From contig NZ_LT630003.1 of assembly GCF_900105615.1 (NCBI RefSeq), forward strand, positions 1,426,001-1,490,000: a DNA stretch of 64,000 nucleotides. The letters are read 5' to 3'. How positions within the stretch are numbered: position 1 is the stretch's first letter; every line of letters starts with the position of its first letter. Under the pieces are notes generated by a model. It saw nothing but the letters and a program-made list of their open reading frames with translations. It did no database searches and was not told where the DNA came from. Made by a program: the position numbers and the translations under genes. Positions 7,943-17,156 of the stretch are shown here, piece after piece. This DNA is from Lacrimispora sphenoides JCM 1415 (lineage in GTDB: Bacteria > Bacillota > Clostridia > Lachnospirales > Lachnospiraceae).

Positions 7943-9271
7943 ATGCTGATTCAGGAAGAATTAACGATACAGGAAAAGCTTGAAATATTATCAGATGCCG
8001 CAAAATATGATGTTGCCTGTACCTCCAGCGGAGTGGACCGAAAGGGAAAAGCAGGGACGCTCGGGAATGCGGCGGCATGCGGAATCTGCCATAGCTTTTC
8101 TGCAGATGGCAGATGTATATCCCTTTTGAAAATATTGTTTACCAACCAGTGCATTTATGACTGCAAGTACTGCATCAACCGATGCTCTAACGATGTTGTG
8201 AGAACAGCGTTCACACCTGAGGAGGTGTGCCAGCTGACGATCCAGTTTTACCGCCGCAATTATATTGAAGGGCTGTTCCTCAGCTCGGGAGTCCTTCACA
8301 GTGCGGACTATACCATGGACCTGATTTATCAGACCATTAAAAAGCTGCGGGAGGAATACCATTTTCACGGTTATATCCATGTAAAGGCTATTCCGGGTGC
8401 AGATCCGGTATTGATCGAAAAAACAGGTTTTCTGGCAGATCGTATGAGTATCAATCTGGAACTTCCCACTGCCGACGGACTTAAGAAGCTGGCTCCCGGC
8501 AAAAGCAGGAGCAAGATTCTTACTCCCATGAAGCAGATTCAGAAAGGAATTACGGCTAATCGTTACGAGCTGATGGAATACAAAAAGGCTCCGTCCTTTG
8601 TGCCCGCCGGTCAGAGCACACAGATGATTGTGGGAGCCACTGGGGAAAATGATTTCCAGATGATGATGGTAGCAGAGGCGCTTTATCAGAATTATGATTT
8701 AAAACGGGTTTTTTATTCTGCATTTGTTCCAGTCAATCAGGACAGCAGTCTGCCGGCTCTTCCTGGGGGGCCTCCCCTTTTGCGGGAACACAGGCTGTAC
8801 CAGGCAGACTGGCTCATGCGTTTCTATGGATTTCAGGCGGGAGAGCTGCTTTCCGAAGCTCGCCCTAATTTCAATGTATTTCTGGATCCAAAGTGTGATT
8901 GGGCTTTGCGCCATCTGGAATTATTTCCAGTGGAAGTGAATCGTGCAGACTATTATACCCTCCTGAGAGTTCCCGGAATGGGAGTGAAGTCGGTGAAGCG
9001 TATCGTTGCAGCCAGAAGGAATGGTCCGCTTGATTTTGATGCTTTAAAGAAGATTGGTGTTGTATTGAAGCGTGCGCTTTACTTTATTACCTGTTCCGGC
9101 AGGATGATGTATCCCGTTAAGATTGAGGAGGACTTTATTACCAGTCACCTCGTGGGAGAGGAACATAAAAAAGTATGGGATATCGGCTCATCAGGAACCT
9201 TCCGGCAGCTTTCTTTGTTTGATGACATGAATATACCTGCTTTGACAGATTGGGGAGGAGTCCGTCTATGA
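7943..9271 (+). CDS. putative DNA modification/repair radical SAM protein
   Basis: 442 residues. The radical SAM cluster motif is CIYDCKYC (about residues 70-77), C-x3-C-x2-C, which would bind a [4Fe-4S] cluster and SAM; two more Cys (CGIC, about 50-53) precede it. The C-terminal part has a helix-hairpin-helix DNA-binding element (LLRVPGMGVKSVKRIVAARR, about 336-360), as in DNA repair enzymes. This combination matches the family annotated as 'putative DNA modification/repair radical SAM protein', almost always found next to a DUF4130/uracil-DNA-glycosylase-linked gene, as here. The chemical reaction is not established to my knowledge. The ATG at 7943 has GAGGTG 5 nt upstream. The stop codon overlaps the next start (ATGA), indicating translational coupling, and the promoter carries a LexA box. 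Confidence 0.9.
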   Translation: MLIQEELTIQEKLEILSDAAKYDVACTSSGVDRKGKAGTLGNAAACGICHSFSADGRCISLLKILFTNQCIYDCKYCINRCSNDVVRTAFTPEEVCQLTIQFYRRNYIEGLFLSSGVLHSADYTMDLIYQTIKKLREEYHFHGYIHVKAIPGADPVLIEKTGFLADRMSINLELPTADGLKKLAPGKSRSKILTPMKQIQKGITANRYELMEYKKAPSFVPAGQSTQMIVGATGENDFQMMMVAEALYQNYDLKRVFYSAFVPVNQDSSLPALPGGPPLLREHRLYQADWLMRFYGFQAGELLSEARPNFNVFLDPKCDWALRHLELFPVEVNRADYYTLLRVPGMGVKSVKRIVAARRNGPLDFDALKKIGVVLKRALYFITCSGRMMYPVKIEEDFITSHLVGEEHKKVWDIGSSGTFRQLSLFDDMNIPALTDWGGVRL

Positions 9272-10047
9272 AGACAGTCTATTTGTGTGAGAACAGCGTG
9301 GAAGGCATTCTCAGCGGTGTGTACGCGGCATGGACCAGCAGAAAGGGACATGGGAATGTGAAACTTGGGCTTATAGGGGATGAGGATACTATGGAGCTGT
9401 TCTGCCAGTACGAGGAGGTTCCGATCAATGCCCAGAGTGTTGATAAGGTGGTACAGGCTATCAGAGGGAAGATTTCAGAGGAAGCCTATATTGCCGTATA
9501 CAAGGCTGCGTTAAGTAAGGAAAGAGACCGTGGGGATAAAATATACCGTTTTCTAATTTACGGTTTTCATTATGGTGCAAAAATTGTTCATATGCTTCAG
9601 GTTCAAGAGGTATACGATATATTTCAGATATGCCGTAATATTGATAATGAGACTCATTTGCTTACAGGCTTTGTGCGGTTTGTGGAGATGGAGGGCGATC
9701 TTTTGGTAAGCAGGATCGGACCAAAGAATGATGTACTTGTTCTTCTTGCTCCTCATTTTATGGACCGCCTGTCAGGAGAGAATTGGGTTATCTATGATGA
9801 AAACAGGAAAAAGGCAGTTTTACATCCGGCAATGCGGCCTTGGTTTTTGGTGGATTTAATTTCGCCGGAATGGGAAAGGCGAATGAAAAAAGCGTCGGAT
9901 GAAGACGAATATGAGGAACTTTTTCAGCACTTTAGAAAAAGCGTTTCCATAAAAGAACGGACAAATCCGGTTTGTCAGCGTAATCACATGCCGCTCCGTT
10001 ACCGGGCCTATATGCCTGAATTTTCCCATGGTTTAAAGGATTCCTGA
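9268..10047 (+). CDS. DUF4130 / TIGR03915-type putative DNA repair protein
   Basis: 259 residues from the ATG at 9268, which overlaps the stop of the radical SAM gene and has GGGGAGG upstream; a TTG start six codons earlier would sit on that RBS and is rejected. The sequence carries the DUF4130 features: an N-terminal YLCENSVEGILSGVYAAW segment, a central TGFVRFVEM segment and a C-terminal ERTNPVCQRNHMPLRY. In other bacteria the domain is either a stand-alone partner of the radical SAM protein or fused to a uracil-DNA glycosylase, so a role in the same DNA repair or modification step is well supported by context. No catalytic residues can be assigned. Confidence 0.88.
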   Translation: MKTVYLCENSVEGILSGVYAAWTSRKGHGNVKLGLIGDEDTMELFCQYEEVPINAQSVDKVVQAIRGKISEEAYIAVYKAALSKERDRGDKIYRFLIYGFHYGAKIVHMLQVQEVYDIFQICRNIDNETHLLTGFVRFVEMEGDLLVSRIGPKNDVLVLLAPHFMDRLSGENWVIYDENRKKAVLHPAMRPWFLVDLISPEWERRMKKASDEDEYEELFQHFRKSVSIKERTNPVCQRNHMPLRYRAYMPEFSHGLKDS

Positions 10048-10081
10048 TTATATCTGAATCAGGCGGATGAAGAGAAAAACA

Positions 10082-10110
10082 TTGCCATTTTCCTTTTTTT
10101 CGGTTATCAT
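10082..10110 (+). promoter_or_regulatory. promoter of the yifB-dprA-topA group
   Basis: TTGCCA (10082-10087), 17-nt spacer, TATCAT (10105-10110). The leader carries a 7-bp GC-rich hairpin (CCTGCCC 10194-10200 with GGGCAGG 10210-10216) that lacks a T-tract and ends 23 nt before the start codon. Confidence 0.6.
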
Positions 10111-10239
10111 AAAATCAGGTTCCGGTTCAGGAACATTCCAGATGCGTTTCTGCATGTTTTCCAAGCTTGTTTTAATGAAACAGAATAAATTACCCTGCCC
10201 CGAAGGCGTGGGCAGGAAGAGTGAAAGGAGAGGCAATTT

Positions 10240-11787
10240 TTGTATAGTAAAGTTCATAGTGTGGGAATTAAGGGAGTGGAAGGGGTCCCTATCCTGGTGG
10301 AGGCGGATGTCAGTGATGGGCTTCCGGGTTTTTCCATGGTTGGTTATCTCTCCTCTGAGGTTAGGGAAGCCCAGGACCGTGTAAGAACGGCATTAAGAAA
10401 CTCCGGCTTCCGGCTGCCTGCAAGAAAAGTCACTATCAATCTCTCCCCGGCCGACATACGCAAGGAGGGAACTGCTTTTGATTTGCCCATTGCGGTGGCC
10501 ATACTGGCTGCTTCCGGCATGGTTAAACCTGCCGCTTTATGCAGTTGTGTGATTTCCGGGGAATTGGGGCTAGATGGGGAAATTAAGCCTGTAAGAGGAG
10601 CCCTTTCCATTACTGCCGCTGCAAAAAAGGACGGAAAAATCCAGTGTTTTCTTCCCAGAGAGAACGTCAGGGAGGGCTTAGTAATAGAAGGAATAGAAGT
10701 TATTGGGGTGGATCATCTGAAAGATTTAACGGATCAGTTAAACGACCCGGAGAAGCAAAAAACAGGCTCCTATGAAAATGGGGAGCTGATGGGGCGGCAG
10801 GAAGCTTATGACGTTGATTTTTCAGAGATTGGGGGCCAGCTTTTTCTTAGACGGGCCACGGAAGTGGCTGTGGCAGGTATGCACAACATTCTTTATATCG
10901 GCCCTGCAGGGACCGGAAAGACGATGCTTGCGAAGAGGATTCCAACGATCATGCCGTCTCTGTCAATGGAGGAGGCCGTGGATATATCAAAGATATACAG
11001 TGTATGCGGGCTGCTTTCCAAAGAAGAGCCTTTGGTGGTAAAAAGGCCCTTTCGAAGCCCCCATCATACTATCAGTCCAACGGCTCTTGCCGGGGGAGGA
11101 CGAATACCAAAACCAGGCGAGATCTCCCTGGCATCCGGAGGCGTTCTGTTTCTGGATGAACTACCCGAATTTCAAAGAACTACCATAGAGCTTCTAAGGC
11201 AGCCTCTTGAGGAGAGGAAAATAACTGTTACCAGAATATTCGGTGCCTATGAATTCCCGGCGGACTTTATGATGGCAGCGGCTCTAAATCCCTGTCCCTG
11301 CGGCTTTTACCCGGATCGGACAAGATGCAGATGTTCTGAACTGCAGGTACGCAAATATTTAAGCAGGATATCAAAACCTCTGTTGGACCGGATCGATATC
11401 TGCGCAGAATCCGGGGCCGTCACATACGAAGAGCTGCAGGAGAGAAAAGGCGGTGAATCCTCTGCGGCTATACGGAGACGGATTGAGGACGCAAGAAGGA
11501 TTCAAAAAAAGCGGTTTAAAGGCTGTGGGATATACTTTAACAGTTCCATGAAAAAGCCCCAGATTGAGGTGTCCTGCAGTCTGGGAAACGAGGAGCAGAA
11601 GTTTTTAAAGAAGGTATATGAAAATCTGGGACTCAGTGTGAGAGGCTATGAGAAGATCCTAAAAGTATCAAGAACGATTGCGGATCTGGACGGCTCTGAA
11701 CGGATAAGAAAAAACCATCTGGCAGAAGCGGTAGGACTGCGCAGCATGGAAGGGAAATATTGGGGAGGAATTTATGGACGGTCATGA
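10240..11787 (+). CDS. yifB: YifB/ComM-family Mg-chelatase-like AAA+ ATPase
   Basis: 515 residues. The N-terminal 200 residues form the ribosomal-S5/Lon-protease-like domain of ComM proteins. The AAA+ domain follows, with Walker A GPAGTGKT (about residue 221) and Walker B VLFLDE (about 304-309), and the Mg-chelatase C-terminal region includes the Cys-rich NPCPCGFYPDRTRCRCSE. ComM is a hexameric helicase for branch migration during natural transformation in Gram-negatives; the role in clostridia is inferred. The start is a TTG at 10240 with AAAGGAG 9 nt upstream; homologues start with the same M-Y/F-S-K-V sequence. The 3' end overlaps dprA by 14 bp, joining two recombination/transformation-type genes. 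Confidence 0.92.
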   Translation: MYSKVHSVGIKGVEGVPILVEADVSDGLPGFSMVGYLSSEVREAQDRVRTALRNSGFRLPARKVTINLSPADIRKEGTAFDLPIAVAILAASGMVKPAALCSCVISGELGLDGEIKPVRGALSITAAAKKDGKIQCFLPRENVREGLVIEGIEVIGVDHLKDLTDQLNDPEKQKTGSYENGELMGRQEAYDVDFSEIGGQLFLRRATEVAVAGMHNILYIGPAGTGKTMLAKRIPTIMPSLSMEEAVDISKIYSVCGLLSKEEPLVVKRPFRSPHHTISPTALAGGGRIPKPGEISLASGGVLFLDELPEFQRTTIELLRQPLEERKITVTRIFGAYEFPADFMMAAALNPCPCGFYPDRTRCRCSELQVRKYLSRISKPLLDRIDICAESGAVTYEELQERKGGESSAAIRRRIEDARRIQKKRFKGCGIYFNSSMKKPQIEVSCSLGNEEQKFLKKVYENLGLSVRGYEKILKVSRTIADLDGSERIRKNHLAEAVGLRSMEGKYWGGIYGRS

Positions 11788-12874
11788 GGAACGGGAGTAT
11801 TTATACTGGCTTTGTCATGTTCCCGCTCTGGGAGCGGTAAAAATAAAACGACTTTATGATTCCATCGGAAGCTATAAAGGAATATATAATATAGAAGGAA
11901 AAGAACTGGAACAGTCAGGACTTTTAAAACAGGCGGAAGCTTCCGTTTTTGAGGAGATGAAACGTAAAAAAGATGCTTGTATAGCAGAGCTGGAAAAGCT
12001 GGAAAATAGAGGAATTCATTTTGTTACACCATATGACATAGAATATCCGAAACGGCTTCTTTCAATTTATGGATATCCTATGGGAATCTTTTTTAAAGGA
12101 AAGCTGCCTGATGATGAAAGGCCGGCGGTTTCCATAATCGGAGCCCGAAACTGTACGAATTACGGGAAGCAAATGGCATCCTGCCTGGCCAGGGAGCTTT
12201 CCAGAGCGGGAATTCAGATCATAAGCGGATTGGCATTGGGAATTGACGGTGCAGGGCATCAGGGAGCGCTGGAAGCCGGCGGAGACACCTATGGAGTTTT
12301 AGGCTGCGGGATCAATATTTGTTATCCTAAGGAGAATTATGGATTATATGAACAGATGCCGGTCAGGGGCGGAATCATTACGGAGTTTATGCCGGGTGAA
12401 GCTCCAAGACCTTGTAATTTTCCCATGAGGAACCGGATCATCAGCGGACTGTCAGATGGAATTTTAGTTATTGAGGCACGGGAGAAAAGTGGTTCTTTGA
12501 TCACGGTAAACTTGGGACTTGAGCAGGGAAAAGAAATTTTCTCTCTTCCCGGAAGGGTCACAGATCCCTTAAGTGCAGGCTGCAATCGGCTTATTTCAGA
12601 AGGCGCAGAAATTTTGTTAGGTCCTGATTCTGTGCTGGAATATTTCAAATTGCAGAGTGGTAATATATTAAGAGTTCATGAAAAAAACGAGAACGGACTT
12701 GTCAAAAAAGAAAAAATGGTGTATAGTTGCCTAGATTTGCAACCGAAGAATCTGGAAGAGATTATATCTTTAAGCGGATTGTCTGTCAGTGATTGTTTGA
12801 GCACTCTTCTGGAATTAGAGCTCAAAGGCTGTGTTGTACAGACATCCCATCAATATTATGGTAAGAAACTATAG
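11774..12874 (+). CDS. dprA: DNA-processing protein DprA
   Basis: 366 residues. The Rossmann-like DprA fold is clear: VSIIGARNCTNYG (about 115-127), ISGLALGIDGAGHQGAL, VLGCGINICYPKEN, and the signature FPMRNRIISGLSDGILVIEA with the Arg and Gly residues that contact single-stranded DNA. A winged-helix-like C-terminal domain (residues 310-366) follows. DprA loads RecA on incoming single-stranded DNA. It starts inside the end of yifB with GGGAGG upstream and is followed by topA after only 14 nt, so all three form one operon. DprA is widespread in species not known to be competent; competence here is not implied. Confidence 0.95.
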   Translation: MDGHEEREYLYWLCHVPALGAVKIKRLYDSIGSYKGIYNIEGKELEQSGLLKQAEASVFEEMKRKKDACIAELEKLENRGIHFVTPYDIEYPKRLLSIYGYPMGIFFKGKLPDDERPAVSIIGARNCTNYGKQMASCLARELSRAGIQIISGLALGIDGAGHQGALEAGGDTYGVLGCGINICYPKENYGLYEQMPVRGGIITEFMPGEAPRPCNFPMRNRIISGLSDGILVIEAREKSGSLITVNLGLEQGKEIFSLPGRVTDPLSAGCNRLISEGAEILLGPDSVLEYFKLQSGNILRVHEKNENGLVKKEKMVYSCLDLQPKNLEEIISLSGLSVSDCLSTLLELELKGCVVQTSHQYYGKKL

Positions 12875-12888
12875 GCGAGGAGTTTGGT

Positions 12889-14958
12889 ATGGCGAACTGT
12901 TTAGTAATTGTGGAATCACCGGCAAAGGTAAAAACGATAAAAAAGTTCCTGGGAGCGAATTATGAAGTGGATGCCTCTAACGGACATGTGAGGGATCTTC
13001 CGAAAAGCCAGATGGGAATTGATGTGGAGCATGATTTTGATCCCAAATATATAACAATCAGAGGAAAAGGAGATATCCTGGCCAAACTTAGGAAAGAAGT
13101 GAAAAAGGCCGATAAGATTTATCTTGCGACTGACCCTGACCGGGAAGGAGAAGCGATTTCCTGGCATCTGATGAAGGCATTAAAGCTGGATGAAGTGAAG
13201 GATAAGCAGGTGTACCGGATCAGCTTTAACGAGATTACAAAGAATGCGATAAAGGCTTCCTTAAAAACCCCGAGAACAATTGATATGAATCTGGTAGATG
13301 CCCAGCAGGCCAGAAGGGTTTTGGACCGTATGGTTGGATATATGATCAGTCCCCTACTCTGGGCGAAAGTTAAGAGAGGCTTAAGCGCGGGCAGGGTCCA
13401 GTCAGTGGCATTGCGTCTGATCAGTGACCGGGAGGAAGAAATCAATGCATTTATTCCGGAAGAGTACTGGAATCTGGAAGCCGTTCTAAAACAGGAAGGA
13501 AGCAAAAAGTCTTTAACCGCAAAATTTTACGGTGATAAAGACGGCAAGATTGCTATTGGTAAAAAGGAAGAGCTGGATAAGATACTGAAAGGTCTTGAAA
13601 ATCAGACGTATCAGGTAGAGGAAGTTAAAAATGGAGAAAGAGTTAAAAAAGCTCCCATACCATTTACTACCAGTACCCTCCAGCAGGAAGCATCAAAGGT
13701 ACTTAATTTTTCAACCCAGAAGACCATGCGTCTTGCCCAGCAGCTGTATGAAGGCGTGGAGGTTGCAGGGCATGGAACCGTGGGACTTATCACCTATTTG
13801 AGAACCGATTCCACCAGGATCGCAGAGGAAGCAGATACTGCGGCAAGAGAATATATCGGAAAGCAGTACGGCAGCCAGTACGTAGCAAATGGGGAACCGG
13901 TGAAAAAAAGCAATGCAAAGATCCAGGATGCCCACGAGGCGATCCGTCCTACGGATATTGCCCTTACGCCGGTTATTGTAAAAGAATCCCTGCAACGGGA
14001 TTTATTCAGGCTTTACCAGTTGATCTGGAAACGTTTTACAGCAAGCAGAATGCAGTCTGCCGTTTATGCGACCACTTCAGTCAAAGTAGGGGCAGGAAAC
14101 TATGTCTTCACACTTTCCGCTTCCAAACTGTCCTTTGATGGTTTTATGTCCGTATATGTACAGGAAGATGAAAAGGAAGATACCAATGTATTGCTTGGAA
14201 ATCTGGAAAAGGGAAGCATCCTTAAACTGGATAAACTTGAGAGCGGACAGCATTTCACCCAGCCGCCGGCGCACTTTACGGAGGCCTCCCTTGTAAAGGC
14301 CATGGAAGAACAGGGGATAGGACGCCCAAGTACTTATGCTCCTACCATCACAACCATTATCGCCAGAAGGTATGTGGCAAAGGAAAATAAAAATCTTTAC
14401 GTGACGGAGCTTGGTGAAGTAGTTAACAGTATGATGAAGCAGAGCTTCCCAAGTATCGTGGATATTACGTTCACTGCTAATTTGGAGTACCTTCTTGATA
14501 AAGTGGGAGATGGGTCTGTTCCGTGGAAAACTGTTGTGAAAAACTTCTATCCGGATTTAAAAGAAGCGGTAGACAAAGCTCTTGTGGAATTGGAATCTGT
14601 GACCATCGCTGATGAGGTGACGGAAGAGATTTGCGAAGTGTGCGGACGGAACATGGTTATAAAGTACGGTCCTCATGGCAAATTCCTGGCTTGTCCCGGA
14701 TTTCCGGAATGCAAGAATACAAAGCCTTATCTGGAAAAAATCGGTGTGCCTTGTCCGAAATGCGGAAAAGAGGTAGTAATAAAGAAAACCAAAAAGGGCA
14801 GAATTTATTATGGATGTGAGGCAAATCCTGAGTGTGATTTCATGTCCTGGCAGAAGCCTTCTACCAAAGCCTGTCCAAAGTGCGGTGCTTATATGGTTGA
14901 AAAGGGAAACAAATTACTATGCTCAAACGAGCAATGTGGATATAGCACTGACAAATAG
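12889..14958 (+). CDS. topA: DNA topoisomerase I (type IA)
   Basis: 689 residues. The Toprim domain starts with LVIVESPAKVKTIKKFLG and includes DPDREGEAISWHL, which binds Mg2+. The active-site Tyr lies in GLITYLRTDS (about residue 303). Three four-Cys zinc ribbons close the protein: C-x2-C...C at about 582-610, CPKCGKEVV and CPKCGAYMV. It relaxes negative supercoils. GAGGAG precedes the ATG. A second type IA enzyme (topB) lies near 57 kb. Confidence 0.97.
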   Translation: MANCLVIVESPAKVKTIKKFLGANYEVDASNGHVRDLPKSQMGIDVEHDFDPKYITIRGKGDILAKLRKEVKKADKIYLATDPDREGEAISWHLMKALKLDEVKDKQVYRISFNEITKNAIKASLKTPRTIDMNLVDAQQARRVLDRMVGYMISPLLWAKVKRGLSAGRVQSVALRLISDREEEINAFIPEEYWNLEAVLKQEGSKKSLTAKFYGDKDGKIAIGKKEELDKILKGLENQTYQVEEVKNGERVKKAPIPFTTSTLQQEASKVLNFSTQKTMRLAQQLYEGVEVAGHGTVGLITYLRTDSTRIAEEADTAAREYIGKQYGSQYVANGEPVKKSNAKIQDAHEAIRPTDIALTPVIVKESLQRDLFRLYQLIWKRFTASRMQSAVYATTSVKVGAGNYVFTLSASKLSFDGFMSVYVQEDEKEDTNVLLGNLEKGSILKLDKLESGQHFTQPPAHFTEASLVKAMEEQGIGRPSTYAPTITTIIARRYVAKENKNLYVTELGEVVNSMMKQSFPSIVDITFTANLEYLLDKVGDGSVPWKTVVKNFYPDLKEAVDKALVELESVTIADEVTEEICEVCGRNMVIKYGPHGKFLACPGFPECKNTKPYLEKIGVPCPKCGKEVVIKKTKKGRIYYGCEANPECDFMSWQKPSTKACPKCGAYMVEKGNKLLCSNEQCGYSTDK

Positions 14959-15003
14959 GAAAAAGAATAATTATTAAGAAAATCGAAAATCTTCAAAAAA
15001 CTA

Positions 15004-15032
15004 TTGTTATTTGAAAATAATAATGTTAATAT
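15004..15032 (+). promoter_or_regulatory. codY promoter
   Basis: TTGTTA (15004-15009), 17-nt spacer, TAATAT (15027-15032), in an AT-rich gap after topA. Two loosely CodY-box-like sequences nearby have four or more mismatches and are not counted. Confidence 0.6.
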
Positions 15033-15090
15033 TTAATCATTAGAGGTGTATTTTAGTTTTTCACATAAATTCTTAAGGAGGTTTTCGGCT

Positions 15091-15906
15091 ATGAGCGTAC
15101 AGTTGTTGGACAAAACTAGAAAAATTAACAAATTATTGCATAACAATAATTCGCATAAGGTTGTATTTAACGATATCTGTGAAGTGCTGACCGAGATCCT
15201 GAATTCGAATATTCTTGTGATCAGCAAGAAGGGAAAGGTGCTGGGCATAGGTCTGACACCGGACATCGAGGAGATTCAGGAGCTGATCGCGGACCAGGTT
15301 GGCGGTTATGTTGATACCATGTTAAATGAGCGTTTGCTCAGTATATTATCAACAAAGGAGAACGTTAATCTGGAAACGCTGGGTTTCACTGGTGACAATA
15401 TCAGAAAATACCAAGCTATCATCACACCGATTGATATTGCAGGGGAAAGATTAGGAACCCTGTTCATTTATAAATCCGATTCTCAATACGATATCGATGA
15501 CATCATTTTAAGCGAATATGGCACCACCGTGGTAGGACTTGAGATGATGCGGTCGGTTAACGAAGAGAATGCGGAGGAGACCAGAAAAGTGCAGATTGTC
15601 AAATCTGCAATCAGCACCTTATCTTTTTCCGAATTAGAGGCCATTACTCATATCTTTGAGGAATTGGATGGCAATGAGGGCATCCTGGTAGCCAGCAAGA
15701 TCGCTGACCGAGTAGGGATTACCCGTTCTGTCATTGTCAATGCCCTTCGTAAGTTTGAAAGTGCCGGAGTGATTGAATCCAGGTCCTCTGGTATGAAGGG
15801 AACTTATATTAAGGTACTGAACGATGTGGTGTTTGATGAATTGAAAGTCATAAAGGCCGGAACCATAAAAAATATGCCGGAGCGCCGGGAAATTAAAGAT
15901 ATGTAA
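15091..15906 (+). CDS. codY: GTP-sensing transcriptional pleiotropic repressor CodY
   Basis: 271 residues from the ATG at 15091, which has AAGGAGG upstream; the 15 extra in-frame codons from 15046 are not part of the family and are rejected. The N-terminus SVQLLDKTRKINKLLH, the GAF domain (about 20-155), which binds branched-chain amino acids and contributes to GTP sensing, and the winged HTH (ASKIADRVGITRSVIVNALR, about 205-225) are all present. CodY represses nutrient-scavenging genes in rich conditions, including oligopeptide permeases in other Firmicutes; an opp operon lies 2.3 kb downstream. A hairpin terminator follows. Confidence 0.96.
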   Translation: MSVQLLDKTRKINKLLHNNNSHKVVFNDICEVLTEILNSNILVISKKGKVLGIGLTPDIEEIQELIADQVGGYVDTMLNERLLSILSTKENVNLETLGFTGDNIRKYQAIITPIDIAGERLGTLFIYKSDSQYDIDDIILSEYGTTVVGLEMMRSVNEENAEETRKVQIVKSAISTLSFSELEAITHIFEELDGNEGILVASKIADRVGITRSVIVNALRKFESAGVIESRSSGMKGTYIKVLNDVVFDELKVIKAGTIKNMPERREIKDM

Positions 15907-15921
15907 AGCCATTGTCAGGAG

Positions 15922-15954
15922 AAAAAGGAGCAGAGTGATAGACTGCTCTTTTTT
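15922..15954 (+). terminator. codY terminator
   Basis: GAGCAG (15928-15933) pairs with CTGCTC (15943-15948), followed by TTTTTT. Confidence 0.75.
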
Positions 15955-16089
15955 ATATGGAAGGTTAAGGAAAAACGTTCAGATTTGAATTTATGAATCT
16001 GACGAATATGCTTTCATATCCAGTTGTTTCATCTGTACACAAAATATGGTAGGACATGTTTAATTTGAACACAAAATGTAAAAAAATAC

Positions 16090-16118
16090 TTGCATCGTGT
16101 AAAAAGATATGCTATACT
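16090..16118 (+). promoter_or_regulatory. rpsB promoter
   Basis: TTGCAT (16090-16095), 17-nt spacer, TATACT (16113-16118), leaving a leader of about 100 nt before rpsB. S2-binding autoregulatory leaders exist in other bacteria; I could not confirm a match here. Confidence 0.8.
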
Positions 16119-16228
16119 GGCTAAGCTGATAAAAAACACGTCTGCGGATTCCTGAGGAAGGTGCCGGATACCGGTCTCCCCGGAAGCATAAGAAGCGGGC
16201 GGAAGTAAAACCAAATGGAGGTAATAAC

Positions 16229-16969
16229 ATGAGCGTTATTTCAATGAAGCAGCTTTTAGAAGCTGGCGTACACTTCGGTCATCAGACAAGAAGATGGAAC
16301 CCTAAGATGGCTCCATACATTTACACAGAGAGAAACGGCATCTATATTATTGATCTGCAGAAGTCTGTTGTAATGGTAGATGAAGCTTACAAGGCAGTAT
16401 CCGATATTGCTGCAGAAGGCGGCAAGATCCTTTTCGTAGGAACAAAGAAGCAGGCTCAGGATGCCATCAGATCTGAGGCAGAGCGTTGCGGAATGTATTT
16501 TATTAATGAGAGATGGCTTGGCGGTATGCTTACAAACTTTAAGACAATCCAGTCCAGAGTTGCAAGATTAAAGCAGATTGAGACCATGTCCCAGGACGGC
16601 ACATTTGATGTTCTTCCTAAGAAAGAAGTTATTGCTCTTAAGAAAGAGTGGGAGAAATTAGAGAAGAACTTGGGCGGAATCAAGGATATGAAGAAGATTC
16701 CGGATGCGATTTTTGTTGTAGATCCAAAGAAAGAAAGAATCTGCGTTCAGGAAGCTCATACACTGGGAATTCCGTTAATTGGTATCGCTGATACAAACTG
16801 TGATCCTGAAGAACTTGATTTCGTGATCCCAGGTAATGATGATGCGATAAGAGCCGTTAAGTTAATTGTTGCCAAGATGGCAGACGCAGTAATCGAAGCA
16901 AACCAGGGCGAGGCAGTAGCAGAGGAAGCAGAAGCAGCTCAGGAAACAGAAGAGACTGTAGAGGCTTAA
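16229..16969 (+). CDS. rpsB: 30S ribosomal protein S2
   Basis: 246 residues, standard length. [18 protein letters not shown] near the N-terminus and [25 protein letters not shown] are diagnostic. The C-terminus is an acidic Ala/Glu-rich tail. GGAGG lies ahead of the ATG. A strong terminator separates it from tsf, so tsf expression must come from read-through or its own weak promoter (a TATAAT at 17061-17066 without a clear -35). Confidence 0.98.
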   Translation: MSVISMKQLLEAGVHFGHQTRRWNPKMAPYIYTERNGIYIIDLQKSVVMVDEAYKAVSDIAAEGGKILFVGTKKQAQDAIRSEAERCGMYFINERWLGGMLTNFKTIQSRVARLKQIETMSQDGTFDVLPKKEVIALKKEWEKLEKNLGGIKDMKKIPDAIFVVDPKKERICVQEAHTLGIPLIGIADTNCDPEELDFVIPGNDDAIRAVKLIVAKMADAVIEANQGEAVAEEAEAAQETEETVEA

Positions 16970-16987
16970 TTATTCAGGCGATTGAAT

Positions 16988-17026
16988 GCTTCGACCTGCT
17001 TTGAGAAGCGGGTCGAAGCTTTTTTT
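16988..17026 (+). terminator. rpsB terminator/attenuator
   Basis: GCTTCGACC (16988-16996) pairs with GGTCGAAGC (17011-17019), followed by seven T. It lies between two genes that are normally co-transcribed, so it may attenuate rather than fully stop transcription. Confidence 0.88.
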
Positions 17027-17156
17027 ACTGGAAAAAGGTTCCTGTAATAAAACGGCCTTTTATAATATCGAAATTGAAATGACGCCCTGCGGGCATACCT
17101 TTATTCCCAAAGAGCATGGGCATTAATAATGAAATCAATTGATGGAGGGAAAACAA

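Noticed and set aside
10067..10384. 105-codon ORF overlapping the start of yifB
   Set aside because: It overlaps yifB in another frame, covers the yifB promoter and leader hairpin, and has no recognisable product.
14961..15020. CodY-box-like sequences upstream of codY
   Set aside because: The best alignments to AATTTTCWGAAAATT have four or five mismatches in a very AT-rich stretch, close to chance.
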